The notes: generated from the sequence alone by a model not told the origin. 64,000 nt of DNA from Isoetes taiwanensis (GCA_021234155.1 JAJEKV010000111.1:1186968-1250967), one strand, 5' to 3'. Positions 1 to 11,802 are shown, counted from the stretch's first letter. Translations and numbers: made by a program.

Positions 1-445
1 CGCAAGGGCTTCATCGCTCGCCAAAGAAGCGTGCCGTGTTATGACATGCCTCAAGCAACGCCATTTAACGCATGCTGTGAAGACGCTTTCGCTACCGCTG
101 GCGCGGGCTCCGGCCGTTGTTACATGACGCAGCCGGCGTCATGCCACGCCGCTATACGCCGCTAGACGACGCCGCTGCAGTTGATGTGTCGGCACCGCCA
201 GTAATGGCCGCTATTGCCACGACACGCGCGTCATGCCACGCTGTACCATCGCCGCGGAAACGCACGCCCATTTAGTGTGACGTGCCCCGTGCCCAAGCAA
301 GGGTTTGTCAGTTTGCCAAAGTTGGCGGCCAAGTGTCATGACACGTAAAACAACGCCGCTCAACGCATTTGTCTAACTTCTAAAATAATATCAGCTAAAC
401 GACGCAGTATGATGAATACAAAATTATTTTCTGCCAAATATGAAA
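1..445. other. no gene seen; CpG-rich leader
   Basis: About the first 360 bases are rich in CG dinucleotides and in loosely repeated acgcc/gccgct/catgcca words. Base composition then drops to AT-rich. No convincing reading frame, RNA gene or transposon domain is visible. Confidence 0.4.
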
Positions 446-474
446 CCTAACCCTAACCCTAACCCTAGCCCTAA
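446..474. repeat. short interstitial telomere-like run
   Basis: Four to five units of CCCTAA lie in a row, one with a single change (CCCTAG). The unit is the six-base TTAGGG type on the other strand, not the seven-base TTTAGGG of most seed plants. The tract is only 29 bases, so it may be chance or a healed-break relic and is not an actual chromosome end. Confidence 0.5.
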
Positions 475-522
475 TACCACTTTATAAGTTAATCCCTCAG
501 TAGCTCGTGTTATTCTTTTCTT

Positions 523-894
523 TTGAGTGTTCTTGCCCTGCTTCGTCTTGCTATAATGATCCGGCAGCTGAAGACCACATTCGCGCGATATGTTCCATCT
601 AGTAGTAATCCTCCTCCTCCTCCTCCTCCAAGGGCCACCTCCAGCAATCCCCCAGCTTCTCCCGCCTCCAGTGATCAAATGCCTTCAGCTAAGAACCTTC
701 CCTTCACCGTCGTGGCAAAGATGAGTGAAGGGGAGCTTCTCATTTCACTAACATCTGGCGTTCCCTGCAGAGAACGACTGGTAACATGGCTCACCGAGCC
801 AATGAAAGAGAAAACTAGCATCATGGTGCAGATAATGATGCAAGTGGTTGCTGGTAGTTGTCACATCCTCAGGATGGACATAAATGATGTATAA
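523..894 (+). CDS. hypothetical 123-residue protein, possibly a terminal exon
   Basis: An open frame of 123 codons runs from an ATG to a TAA. The predicted protein has a basic N-terminal stretch, a proline run of seven residues near residue 31, a Ser/Pro/Ala-rich linker, and a more ordered, Met-rich C-terminal half of about 60 residues. I recognise no family. AT-rich, UTR-like sequence follows the stop. The start is simply the first ATG; the frame could equally be a 3' exon of a gene whose upstream exons I cannot see, or chance. Confidence 0.25.
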   Translation: MSVLALLRLAIMIRQLKTTFARYVPSSSNPPPPPPPRATSSNPPASPASSDQMPSAKNLPFTVVAKMSEGELLISLTSGVPCRERLVTWLTEPMKEKTSIMVQIMMQVVAGSCHILRMDINDV

Positions 895-1082
895 GCTTTT
901 TTTATGAATGGAAACAATAAGTTTGTTTATGTATTTGTGTTGTTTGTATTTTATGTTGTTTGTCCTATGTTATTTATGGGGAACGTGCTAGAATTGTTAC
1001 CTACAATTTCTTATAGATATAAAACCAACTAGCAAGTTTCTACAAATCAAACAAGCACAGTACGTCGTTCAACGATGCCAAA

Positions 1083-1533
1083 AACTTTTTTAGATCCCGC
1101 CTCCTGGGGTCCGGACTCTCCCCTCTTGTGAGGCAGCAGCCCCGCAAGGTCCCCGGCCTCGCTTTGACTTTGGGAAGGGTGCCTGCTGCCCCCCGCAAAT
1201 CTGACCGCCTCACCATTCTAATGCTAACCCTTTGATCTAGACCTTCTCCTAAAATTCAACCGGTGATGAATTAGGAATCCAAACCGCAAAAATCAGAATT
1301 TATTTTCTACAATGCATTAATTACTTAATTTATGAATGTCTTGCCATCGCAAAAAAAGCCTCCCCACTTCTAATTGCCACACGGAGGAGGATGCTCAAAC
1401 TCCGCTCCGGCCGGGCTTCTTTGCCAGGTTCTCAATCAAGATCTTCTACCACGCCTCAACCGGGCAAGAACACTCAAAAACCCCCAAACGCAGAAACCCT
1501 TCTAGAACCTCGAAACCCACAGGTTTACGCTCG
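1083..1533. repeat. direct repeat, copy 1 (LTR- or TRIM-like)
   Basis: This segment matches 2184-2633 in the same orientation, starting at a shared agatcccgcc/tgatcccgcc block. It runs through the shared blocks tgctaaccctttgatctaga, aatcagaatttatttt and aatgcattaatta. Identity is high in blocks but broken by many small indels, often where the other copy has CTG or CAG. Two copies about 1.1 kb apart fit a small terminal-repeat retroelement or a tandem duplication. No domain identifies it. Confidence 0.55.
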
Positions 1534-2183
1534 GGCCCTCTCCTTGTCGATTCGGCCGTGACCTTTGCGCTTCTGTCTTGACGGAATGGGGTGTTGACGC
1601 TTTGAGCACGGACCGCAAAATCCCCCGGCCGTTTTGCCTCAAAAGTCCTTCCCAAGGCCCCTCGGGGATGGACGCGCCCTCCCTCTCTCGAACTGATTTG
1701 GCTCGCCAATGGATTCGTAATGTCGACATTGCCCCGGGGACCAAGTTCCGCGGGCCGTAAGACCACCCCACCTCCAAGAAGCCTTAAAGTAGCTCATGTC
1801 CAAAGACACTCATAGTCAATTGGCCTAGGATATGGAGACCTGAGCATCGCCATGCAGACGGAGTGTTTCTTTCTTTGCAAACCGACCTTGTAACTTGCTT
1901 CCTAGGGTAAATTTGCCATTCCGCATTTAATTTGGCAAGTCAATTTGCCATTTCGAGCCTCCCTTGGCAACTAACGACAAAACACTCCGCTTCTACAAGG
2001 TCGATTCCTCGTGGACGCTCCAAGCGGTTTGACAAGTTCCCTGGATCGATCTAGGAATCTTTGGGCCTTCCCCAAGAAGGGACCCCGAACGAGGATCCAA
2101 CAAATGGATAGGGAACCCGCTCTTGGAGGGTGGTCATTAGCGCATCGGCAACCGTGGGAGCCGCCGCCAGAAGGGCTGCTCGA
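1534..2183. other. spacer between the two direct repeats; no gene recognised
   Basis: The spacer is GC-rich. It has several short overlapping open frames on both strands, but none carries a recognisable domain. If the flanking repeats are LTRs this would be the internal part of a non-coding element. Confidence 0.35.
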
Positions 2184-2633
2184 GAACTTTTTGATCCCGC
2201 CCGGGGTCCGGACTCTCCTCTTGTGAGGCAGCCCCGCAAGGTCCCGGGCCTCGCTTGGACTTGGGGAAGGGGTGCCAGCGGCTGTTCCCCGCAACGCTAA
2301 TGCTAACCCTTTGATCTAGACCTTCTCCTAAAATTCCTAAAATTGGGTTGTGTGTCAGATATGAATTAGGAATCCAGCCAGAAAAAAATCAGAATTTATT
2401 TTTGTACAATGCATTAATTACGAATTTATGAATGTCTTGCCACTGCAAAAGCGCCCCCCGAATTCTAATTGCCACATCGGGAGGAGGACAGGCCCAAACT
2501 CCATTCCATTAGTTCTCCTTGCTCCATGTTCTCAACATTTCTCGCCCATGTCCCAACTACAAATGCACTCAAAACTTGGCCCCCAAAATGCAAACCTCCT
2601 AGAACCCGGCAACCTTGCTGTGGTTTACGCTTT
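2184..2633. repeat. direct repeat, copy 2 (LTR- or TRIM-like)
   Basis: This is the partner of 1083-1533. It ends near a shared ggtttacgct block, after which the two copies diverge. A ttatatagcc TATA-like word lies about 100 bases downstream. Orientation of the putative element is not determined. Confidence 0.55.
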
Positions 2634-3224
2634 AGAGGCTGGAGGGGGGGCATGTGGAATTGTTGAATAGCAAAAAGATGAACTATAAAAGATCAGATGA
2701 AGCCGAGTTAATGCAAACCAACCCATCCTTATATAGCCAGGAGTTAGAAAGACAGTGATCTCTAAACATGTGAGCTCACTCTCATTACAAAAATGCCTCT
2801 TTCTATTTCAAAAATTACGTAAATGCATTCGAGACGGGGTGTTTGACATAATAGAAATAACATTCTTGTGGCATATAAAATGAGAAATTTCTATCTGTTT
2901 TGTTGATCGAGGAGAGTAAGACCCATCATATCAAGTAGAGTTCGAATTCGAGTTAAGAGTGTTTTAAACAAGTGTTTTGGAGAACAAATTTAAAACAACA
3001 CATTTTTGTAGATTGCAACTCTTTGATTGTTGTAGCAAAAAGTAGGGGCATTATCTATCAAACAAACATCACTCAAATATACAAAAACAAGGATTCTCCT
3101 TTGAAGTGTCGGACCTCAAGAACTTCAACTGTCCATAAGCATGCATCCACCGTCTTAATGTTTCGAGTGTGAAACTATCAATTCTATATGATGTTCCGGG
3201 CATGAAATTGCCAAGCTATATTCA
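2634..3224. other. no gene recognised
   Basis: AT-rich DNA with one chance open frame of 66 codons (2972-3172, plus). No domain, tRNA or clear repeat is visible. Confidence 0.35.
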
Positions 3225-4370
3225 GGTATATCAAATGAAGAAACATCCTTAATTGCATCAAATGCAGGTGCACATCTTAAAGGTGGCATGGGTCACATGT
3301 ATGTATCATATTGAACTCCAAGCTCTCTACCTTGTTTTATAGATTCATGAGCATTTATGGCAGCCTTATAGCATCCGGCAATCATGGACTGCAAGGTATA
3401 CGCCAAGAACTCCACAAATCAACAAGCATCTTATAGTATCTTCTTAACTGCAACATACCGTGATTGCCGCACATATCCATTTACACAATAAATAGTCATC
3501 GCAACCCAAGGAGGGAGGTCTTTTGCACTTTTCGCAAAAATCTCACATCACTTTATGGTTTCTATCAAGTCATCTTTGGTGACTTGATCTATTGCTTTAC
3601 CAAACTCCCATCCACTTAGCCTTGTTCAATGTGATGAAGGCAAGTCCGGATACCAATTGCAAGCATAAATGCCTTAATAAATTCATAGTCCAACATAGAT
3701 CATCCCCTGTGCAACAAATGAAAGACTGTTTACACTTGTAAAAAGTTTGCTTCTCATGTGTTTCTCTAGTAATTTCCTACACAATCTAGAAATTGTGCAT
3801 GTTCTCTTGTGTTTCTTCAACCTGTTCAACATAATCCAACGTAGTTCGTCCCCTTCACAACAAATGAAAGACTATTCGCACTTGTAAAATTTTGTTTCTC
3901 ATTTGTTTCTCCAATGATTTCATGTACAAGCTTCTTTTGTTTCTTCAACGCATTCAACATAATCCAACATAGGTCATCCCCTTCGCAACAAATGAAGGAC
4001 TGTTTGCACTTGTAAAAGTTTGCTCCCCATTTCAATCTCCAATGATTCTCTGTATAAGCTAGAAATTGAGTACTTCGCTTGTATTTAGGGTCCAGGTAAA
4101 ACTCCATTCTGCTATACGGAGTCAAAGTCTGGGGTCTGATGGTATCCTTGCCACCTAGAATGATTTGGAGCAGGTACAAAAAGTCTTTCTAGCTCGGGCA
4201 CTTGGAATAAAATCCACAGTCCCATTCCTCTGCGAGAGATAGGTTTCTCGCCTCTTTAGATGGCTGCACTAAATTGCCACATTATCTACTTTCAAAAGGT
4301 AGTCAGTATGGGTGATGCTCATCTCTCTAACCTTGCTTACATTGTGGCAATCAAAGCCTATTGGAAGAAA
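3225..4370 (-). pseudogene. decayed coding stretch, unknown family
   Basis: Reading the minus strand from about 4370 to 3225 gives protein-like sequence in several frames, broken by stops and frameshifts. Near 3610-3225 one frame runs about 130 codons with only four stops and has helical, membrane-free composition (for example DLPPWVAMTIYC and HESIKQGRELGVQYDTYM). The longest uninterrupted piece is 117 codons (4179-3826). The middle is expanded by a tandem repeat (3690-4080). I cannot assign a family; it could be a decayed transposon ORF or a cellular pseudogene. The protein-like look is a judgement by eye. Confidence 0.3.
3690..4080. repeat. three-copy tandem repeat, units about 128-146 bp
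   Basis: Units start at 3690, 3836 and 3964 with the shared block ccaacatagNtcatcccc. Each continues through gcaacaaatgaaNgactgtttNcacttgtaaaa-like sequence. On the minus strand the units translate into similar peptides, so the expansion lies inside the decayed coding stretch 3225-4370. Confidence 0.7.
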
Positions 4371-4648
4371 AAAAGACTTCAGTAGTTCTCCTGATGGAAT
4401 ATGCAGGAGCACAGGTGCAGACAAGTACAAACAGAAGAAGATCACCACGACTTGAGGCAGTACCTTGATGCTTGCTTTCTCAGTCAGCTTTGGGATGCAG
4501 GTGCCCTAGAATGGCTCAAGATAGCAAACTACCAACAAACTGCCCTTGTACAGTTTATTAGGATGGTTTTTTCGTCCAAAACCCTAGCAGTAATACGCTT
4601 GCTATGCAGGATGATGATAATGATGTAGAATAAACTTATCTTTTGACC

Positions 4649-4785
4649 TGAGTAAAATGTGCTCTGGTTAGTAGCTTAAGAGTTGTAAAAATGTTCTTGC
4701 TAGCTAGCTTAGAATGAGCAAAATGTGTCTTGCTTGCCAGCTTGCTATGAGCAAAACGTGTTATTCTTGCTAGCTTAAAATTCTC
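4649..4785. repeat. degenerate short tandem repeat, about 33 bp units
   Basis: Four imperfect copies of a gagcaaaatgtgNtcttgcttgctagctta-like unit lie side by side. No gene is evident on either side between about 4371 and 4860. Confidence 0.45.
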
Positions 4786-4869
4786 AAATTAGATATTTTT
4801 TTCTCAAATTAATGAATTGGTGCTTTATTAAGCATTCTTTATGTGGCCTTTTTGAAGAAAAAGGCAGAG

Positions 4870-5292
4870 GATGAGTTGTCCAATTCTTTTGCAAATGAGA
4901 TTTTTTTGTCTTTAGTGCAAGACCTCTAACTTGGTACTCTTTGATTTCTTGATTTCAGTTTCAAGTTTGTTTTCCTCTTCATGCAAGTTAACATTGTTAT
5001 AATCATCTATAATCAGTTGTCTCACTAGCTTGATTTTATTGAAAAGATCAAGTTTCACAGTATCTCTTTCTTTCTTAACTTGGATCCCTCAACTTTTAAT
5101 CCAAGACTTTGCTTTTTTCAATTTGGAATAAAGTAAGGTCATAGACTGAGGTCGTGGAATGTTCTCCCATTGCTGGGGTTTTGGAGTAATCAGAACTTGA
5201 AGTCTTATAGGATTATGAAAGCTGAACTTGGAATATAACGAAGCTATCTCGACGAGCTGTTGGAGCTTCAATTGCAAAAATTGGAAGCACAA
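4870..5292 (-). pseudogene. possible decayed coding stretch with a charged coil
   Basis: A 67-codon minus-strand frame (5292-5089) ends at one stop. It continues in the same direction as about 58 more codons of highly charged Lys/Glu/Asp-rich sequence that looks like a coiled coil, then another stop. I do not recognise the family, and chance is possible. Confidence 0.2.
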
Positions 5293-5539
5293 GAAAGAAA
5301 CCTCTTTCTCTTTATTTCCTTCGTGCCCTTAAAAACAAAGATTCGATATTTGCATGCCCTAAAAAAAATACTTACCTAACCAAACCATTAACACACATTA
5401 AAAAAATAAAGGGGCGACATAGAAATACAGTGGCACTCTAGATGTACTAATTAGTAGGCCTTGTGCAATATGCCCATCAAATCATATAAAAATCATTAGA
5501 AAAAATGTATAAAAATGAAAAGGAACCTCCTGTTATTAT

Positions 5540-5990
5540 GCTAGATATTTGACATAGAAATTGAATTGACATAGGTTAGGGTCATGCAATACCTCTAGTG
5601 GAAGCATGCCTGCCTTTGCTAATAACGTTTCATATGGTGTTTGGGGTATTGCCCCGAATTCTCCAAGCAAGAACCTCTTTTGCACTTTTTTAGTTTCGTC
5701 CTAATTCTTCTTTGATAAGCCTGCCCCCCAAATTGGACTACCATAAGGGATTACTGGTTCCATTTGAACACCATATAACAATCGTCTCAACTTTCAGTGA
5801 TCAAATTTGTTGATTTTACATTGATGAACCATACTGCATAATGCCCGTAGATGCCATTGAAGCCTCGCTTAGGCCGCCACATTCCATCTATTATTCTTGA
5901 TATTTCAATACCAAGATAGTTATACTCACTTACTTTTCCGTGAAAGGTATTCAATAAAGAAAATTTAGTATTATGCTCCCCAAACACCAT
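5540..5990 (-). mobile_element. LINE reverse transcriptase C-terminal remnant
   Basis: The minus strand reads as the thumb and connection part of a LINE reverse transcriptase. There is a segment with YNYLGIEISR, matching the usual YxYLG motif, then a block containing YGSPIWG, QKRFLLG and TPYETLLAKAGMLPLEV. The last matches the conserved LLAE-G-PLE region of LINE ORF2 proteins. At least one internal stop is present and the finger/palm domains are missing, so this is a dead 3' piece. The 67-codon open frame 5990-5787 is its start. Other LINE pieces in the window lie at 43430-45268, 60990-61496 and 63540-64000. Confidence 0.7.
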
Positions 5991-5998
5991 ATTTTTTT

Positions 5999-6741
5999 AC
6001 TTCTAGAGCCTAGTTGCACACACACACAACACCATTGTGAATGAATGAATGAATGAGCCAGAGGGCATCTCTCCTTATTCCAAAAAAAAAAATACAAAAA
6101 GGTACAAGTTCTCGAAAGTAAAAGGAAAACCCTCAAGCTGGCCAGCTTTGTTGGGCTTAACAAGCATAAGGGAACAACATGGGGAATCCAAAGCACAAAT
6201 GTCCAACCGAGGAAACAAAACTCCCACAAAGAACGAGGAGCCAAGCCAAGGCTCCCGACCAAGGCACGCAGAGGAACTCCAAGGGCCGCTACGGGCAACC
6301 TGCAAAAAAGGAAACAAATAAACCCCACATAACCAATTGCGGTGCATGAGAGCACATCAAACTAGGGTACTGCAAACCACCGGGACCACCCACCAAGAAT
6401 GGAACACGACTAACCAGCACAAGGGCTAACACACCACAATGAGCACGAGGGTTACCAAACGCCACACAACAGCCCACCCACCCAAAAGAGAACCGGCAAA
6501 ATGGAGGGACAAATAGATACCACCCCCAACTAGGGAGAGGGTGGGGAGGGTGGGAAGAGGAGGCTTAATTTTAGGGAGAGAGACGCCTAAGACTGCGGGA
6601 TGGGGAATCCCAAGAGGGGCAAGATATAAATACACGGTGGGGAAGACACCTTTAACTAGTCTCAAGAAGCGGATTTATCTGCTTATCTCAAAACGCAGAT
6701 AAATCGTACTTCTAGAGCTTAGTTGCACGCACACACAACAC
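5999..6741. repeat. 33 bp direct repeats flanking a 0.68 kb segment
   Basis: The block acttctagagcNtagttgca followed by a CA-rich run occurs at 5999-6032 and again at 6708-6741. The interval holds an imperfect GAAT microsatellite (about 6037-6058) and no recognisable domain. It lies just beyond the recombinase end of the DIRS-like element, so these could be split direct repeats of that element's terminus or a separate short insertion. I cannot choose between them. Confidence 0.45.
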
Positions 6742-6841
6742 TAGCTGAAAAAAGAGGCAGGAGGGAGAGATGACTCATACCGAACAAGAGAAATGCTAAT
6801 GGAACTCCAAGGAAAGGCGCTAAGTAGATAGCCGGCATCCC

Positions 6842-7184
6842 TCAACCACCCGTGCCCAGAGCTGAGACCAACCGGCTTGTCGGGGAGGGAGGGATTGACA
6901 TAACCATCCTTGGCGGTCTCAGAATGCCAACGACCATGGGCCTTAAAAAGGCGATCTGGTACCGCCCAAAGCACCTGGCCGCGGTGGTGACCGCCACTGG
7001 CGTCCTGAATGGGTACCAAAGGAGGAAGGGTTCGCCAATGGCTTGCCAAGGCAATGTTTGAAACCAAGAGCGCAGGTAGAATAAGAGACGTGCTTTGCGT
7101 GATAGACACACCGAGAGACGGACACCACTCTAAAAAGGTACCCCCTGTGGGGCCCGTCTAACCCACTAAAAATCCCCTAAGGCA
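6842..7184 (-). pseudogene. tyrosine recombinase, C-terminal part
   Basis: The minus strand continues the recombinase interrupted at 12144. The clearest block is KAHGRWHSETAKDGYV in the frame 7109-6741, which is the C-terminal catalytic box of DIRS recombinases. Its final Tyr is the expected nucleophile. The preceding conserved His-x-x-Arg box is recognisable only across three shifted frames (around 7030-6960), with extra or altered bases near CAG/CTG words. The two halves join exactly at the 5 bp duplication made by the copia insertion. Confidence 0.7.
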
Positions 7185-7189
7185 ATAAG

Positions 7190-7522
7190 TGCCAAGGTTG
7201 CACCAAGAAAGGGAGAGAAGGGGATGCACGCCTAATATCCAAGAGCCGCAAGCTCCCAAAACAAAGGCAAATTGAAAATGTATTGAACGAAGTATGAATA
7301 TAAGATATAAAGAGGGGCAAAGAATAATAACCGCCTCCCCGCTACTCAACCACACATAATTATGCCAGAATCCACTAAGGCAAGTAGGTACCGTGAAGCT
7401 AATTAAGGCAAGTGGATGGGCTGGTGTAGGTGCCGATGAAGTGTTGATTCAAGACATAGTCGCAAAGACTCTCGCGGCCGAAGTCCCCGCCAAGATGGTG
7501 ATCTCGATATCATATCTCGACA
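7190..7522 (-). repeat. 3' LTR of the Ty1/copia element
   Basis: 333 bp, preceded by the target duplication ATAAG. It matches the other LTR in long identical blocks separated by clustered indels, mostly where one copy reads CAG or CTG. Confidence 0.88.
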
Positions 7523-7856
7523 CTCCTCCTTGATGAGAGGTCACCATCTCCATGCTCAACCTCCCCTTCCCCGGAGATGAGATCCGAATCTATCAAGACC
7601 AATACTAAGTCGATGTCGCCAAAGAGCTCACGAGCCAAAGGCTTAGTCAAGAGATCCGCAGATTGTCCCGTAGGAACATGCTCAACTGAACCTCGCTTAT
7701 CAGCCTTTACAAGGTCCCTTACAAAATGATAATGCTTGGGAACATGCTTAGATTTTGATGCCGAACTTCAGCCGAGCACCAATCAATGCCACCTTTGTTA
7801 TCCATGAGCATCCTTGCTGGTCCGTGGCGCGCTGCCCAATGCCGCAAGAAAATCCT

Positions 7857-8998
7857 TCAAACTAATGATCTCAATGAAGCCATCAGAGATGCCGCAACAT
7901 ACCCGCCTTTGAATGAAAGAGATACATGCCCTTGTTTCTTGCTGATCCAAGCAATGGCAGCATTGGCAAGCAGAAAACAAATGCCGGATGTGGACCTAGA
8001 GTTGTCTATCACATCACTAAGTGAGGAATCACTATATGTCAGCAATGAAAAAGTATCACTATTGCTGCGATATGTAAGGCCATAATCAGCAGTACCCTTT
8101 AAGTAGCGGAGAATGTGCTTGGCCATTTCCCAATGCTTATGACCTGGATCTGCTGAAAATTGGCTTAGAGCTATAACAACAAATGCAATATCAGGTCTGG
8201 TGCAAACCATGCAATACATGAGGCTGCCAATCAATTGCCGAAATGGAACTTTTGCCATAGAAAGACGTTCAACATCAGATTGTGGACAATCTTTCTTAGT
8301 GAGAAGAGTACCTGGATTCATAGGAACTTTAGATGGATTGCAATCAGCCATGCCAAAGCGCTCAAGCATTTCTTCAATGTACTTCTTTTGAGAGATATGA
8401 AGAATCCCATTGTTCCGGTCTCTTGCAATTTGCAAACCCAAACAATAGCGAGCTTCACCCAAGTCTACCATTGGAAACTTAGCAGCAAGCCTTGTCTTGA
8501 ATTCAGCAATGTGCTCATTATTGTTGCCTATGAGCAAGGAATCATCCACATACAAAGCAATGATGAGTAAGAACTTGCCTTGACGACGGATGTAGACATT
8601 AGAATCAGCCTCAATAGGCTGGAATCCTTGGTCTTTGAAGAAAGAATCTATGGTCTTGTACAAACACGTGATGCTTGCTTTAACCCATAAAGTGCCTTCG
8701 TCAATTTGCATACTAAATGCTCAGCACCAGCTTTGACATAACCCTGAGGTTGCTTCATATATATTTCTTCATTAAGTTTGCCATTAAGAAATGTCGCTTT
8801 TGACATCCGCTTGATGAACCTCAAGATTATAATGAGCAAAGAAATGCAAGAAGAATGCTTAATGCTCATCATTTTGACTACCGGAGAAAAATGTCTCCAA
8901 GTAATCAATGCCATATTGCTGGCTGAAACCCCGCGCAACCAAGCATGCTTTGTAGTAGCCGATGGTGCCATCGATGGAGCTTGCATTTGTAGACCCAT
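7857..8998 (-). pseudogene. copia reverse transcriptase and RNase H
   Basis: Two overlapping minus-strand frames make this domain. The upstream frame (8998-8648, 116 codons) carries the N-terminal RT part, including [18 protein letters not shown] and KALYGLKQA. The downstream frame (8711-7857, 284 codons) carries the palm with catalytic YVDD at residues 54-57, then the copia RNase H with SDSSLSDVIDNSRSTSGICF. A frameshift lies in the overlap near 8650-8710, and the RNase H C-terminus is degenerate. In an intact element this would copy the RNA and degrade the RNA strand of the hybrid. Confidence 0.85.
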
Positions 8999-9666
8999 TT
9001 GTTACCAACGCACCTTCTGATCATGAGGAAGAGGAACTAAATTCCAAGTGCCATTTTGAACAATAGAATCCATTTCGTGGTCCATTGTCTGCGCCAATGA
9101 GGTGCAAAGAAGACATGAAATAGCTTCACGATAGCTTGTGGGTTCACCGATAATAGCAACCACAAAACTCCATAATGCTATGCATAATTTCAAAGATAGA
9201 AAGCAAACCTTTGAGGAGGAAAAACGCCTTTACCCCACTCAAGTTCTTCTTCAACTCCTCCTTGATCGTGATGATCAAAATCACCTCCCTAGATCGAGAT
9301 GGGTCAAGATCTTCTCCCCGATCGGATGTGTTAAGATCTGGCGCCATGATCAGAAACAGGCCGTAGCACCGCAGGCCGGACCGGCAGTGCAAGAACCGCT
9401 ACATGTGTGCCGGAACCGCCAAGTGTGCCGGAATATCGAAATCGAAGTCCTGATGGATTGGAAGCTATGGCGCCATCGCTATCCATGCGTAGATATCAAG
9501 AAATTCCACATTAGGAGTTTTTTGAACCTTGTGAAAATGTCAAACATCTTCATGAAAAGAACATCGCGACTCAACACAAAGCTTCTTGGTATCCCGGATC
9601 AATCACCTATAACCATGCTGTAATCGGGTCGAGAAACCCACAAAAATCATTTTCTTGTTGGTATGC

Positions 9667-10311
9667 TCAAGTTTTGCGGGTTAGTTTTGGGAATAAGCAT
9701 AAAGGTAGCACATCCAAAGACACATGTTTAGACAAATTTGGCTTTATGCCGCTGAAAGCTTGTTCGTGTGAGTCTGATTTTTCACAAAGAACAAAGGGCA
9801 ATCTATTGAGAAGGTAAACCGAGTACCTTATCGCTTCAGCCCAAAATTGATGGTGCCGCGATTGAGCGAGCAAGCAATGTGCCATGTCAACAATGTCCGC
9901 GATTCTTCCGCTCAAAGCAATGCCATTATGTGGTGGAGTATGAGGCTCTGAAGTTGGCGCCAATACTATGATCAGCACAAAAATGATTGAATGCTTGACC
10001 GGTAAATTCTCCACCATTATCAGATCTAAGCTTCTTAATCTGATGGGCTACTTGATTCTCAACAAAGCTTTCCATTCTTGGAAATGGGCAAATGCATCGA
10101 TTTCCGCTTCAAGAAATAGACCCATGTTTTCCGCGCTAAAATCATCAATGAATGTCGAAAAAATAATAAGCACCCGAGAGAGAAGGAACATGAGTTGGAC
10201 CACAAAGATCCGGTGTACTAGTTCAAGAAGAGCAAAGAGTAACGAGAGCCAATAAGAGTAAAAGATCCAAGGTGTCTTGTTTGCCCAATGCACAAGCCTC
10301 ACAACTTGCAA
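9667..10311 (-). pseudogene. copia integrase remnant
   Basis: On the minus strand, 10311-10048 holds the integrase core start and later frames hold DNGGEFTGQAF (around 10020) and HTPPHNGIAL. A frame at 10017-9667 continues into VDMAHCLLAQS and YLLNRLPF, typical of the region after the catalytic Glu. At least two frameshifts separate these. The piece 9623-9002 between here and the RT shows only shadows and probably corresponds to the degenerate linker. Confidence 0.7.
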
Positions 10312-10482
10312 GAGTAGGGTGCTTGATGAAGATCAAAACCTTCTACAAGTTGGGGCAGCTGATTGAGTGCTTTAAGACTGATGTGTCCAAGCCTCTTATG
10401 CCACTGCATCACATTGTGCTATTACCAAAGAGCTACAAGAACAACTTGGTCAAGATATTCTTGGCCCAAATGATGATAGAGA

Positions 10483-11052
10483 TTACCCAGATTTAATAGC
10501 AAGAGCAAGGCTCTTTCCTGTAACTTTGTTGCGAACAATGCAGTCATCACTATCAAAGAAAACTGTTGTGCCCATATCAGTAAGACATGCAACAGAAATC
10601 AGATCTTTACGCAAAGTAGGAGCATACATTACCCTTTTTAGAGTGAAAATACCAAGACTAGTGGGTACTTGAATGTCACCCATTCCGCAGATTTGATGCT
10701 CACTATTGTCGCTGATTTGAACAATGTGATTGGAAGAGGTAGGTCTGAAATTTTCAAACCAATCTTTGTGCCAACTAATATGAGCTGTAGCACCAGAATC
10801 CATGATGAATTTGATAGAGCGAGGGACTGCCACTTGTTTGCAAAGATAGACATAATCTGGGCTGCAAGGAACCACATTGGCTACGCTTACTTCTTCAACA
10901 ATTTGAGCTACATTGGCTAAAGCTTTGTTTGTCTCCAAAGCTTTCAGTTTGTGCTCAAGATGCTTCATCTTCTTCTTACATTCTGCTGCGGTATGATTGC
11001 CTTTCTTGCAATAGTCACAAACTTGTCGCTTTGATGTCGTGTTTTGCCGCAA
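10483..11052 (-). pseudogene. copia nucleocapsid and protease
   Basis: A 189-codon minus-strand frame contains a zinc knuckle CDYCKKGNHTAAEC near residue 12 (C-x2-C-x4-H-x4-C), a charged linker, and the aspartic protease motif FIMDSGATAHIS near residue 83. The sequence after it, with VMYAPTLRKDLISV, matches the gag-pre-integrase lead-in. The frame ends at 10483 before the integrase zinc finger, which marks a break. Confidence 0.85.
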
Positions 11053-11063
11053 GACTTTGAAGC

Positions 11064-11766
11064 TTATTCTTCGTTATCGTTATTCTTTTTTTTCTTAGCC
11101 TTTTCATTCCCTTTTGCATAGGATTTAGGCTCAGAATGACCTGCAAAGAAAGCATTGTGCTCGTCTTTGATAATCCCAGCATCCTTCCTCATCATGATCT
11201 CCTCCTTGACGGAAGTGATTGCACGATTGAGATCCATGTCGGCAATTTGCATGAGATTGTCCGCAAGCAAAGCATGGAAAGAATTGGGTAAGGATCTAAG
11301 AAAGAAGAATAATTGCAATGAAGGAGAGATCTTATTCTCTTCTCCAGAGGCTTCAATCTGCCGAAAGTTGTTCTTCATGCAGTCTGCGAATTTGTCAAGA
11401 CTCTCGGTCATGCAGTCATGCAATTTGTGTATGGGTCTGCTTTTCATGCTCTTGGATGAGAGCATTCCATAAATCATGGCTGTTCTCCTTCTGAACCTCA
11501 TCAAGAAGAGATTCAGCAACAGAAAGCCCAATCGTAGCCATAGCCTTGTCATCCCAGCATTGCCAAGCATCAAGAACAGATTTATTCTTGCCATCTGATG
11601 CAAGCTCGGGTGCTGGTTCTTGGCCACTAACAATTCCCCAAACACCTTCAGCCTTAAGAATGGGAGTCATTCTTCTCTTCCATTGCTGGAAACCTGTGCC
11701 ATCGAAGATTTGAATCACACAACCGTCAGAGAAGGTAATCTGGTTGTAGCTTGCATCCTTCTCCAT
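11064..11766 (-). pseudogene. copia gag
   Basis: Two frames together make the gag protein. The frame 11766-11416 holds the start, with FDGTGFQQWKRRM as the canonical early gag motif, and the frame 11645-11064 holds the UBN2-type helical part. One frameshift lies in the overlap around 11420-11640. The ATG at 11766 is about 37 bases from the primer site, as expected. The product would form the particle shell. Confidence 0.82.
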
Positions 11767-11802
11767 TGCTGTGTTGATCTTGAATCAATTTCAGCACATC
11801 TA

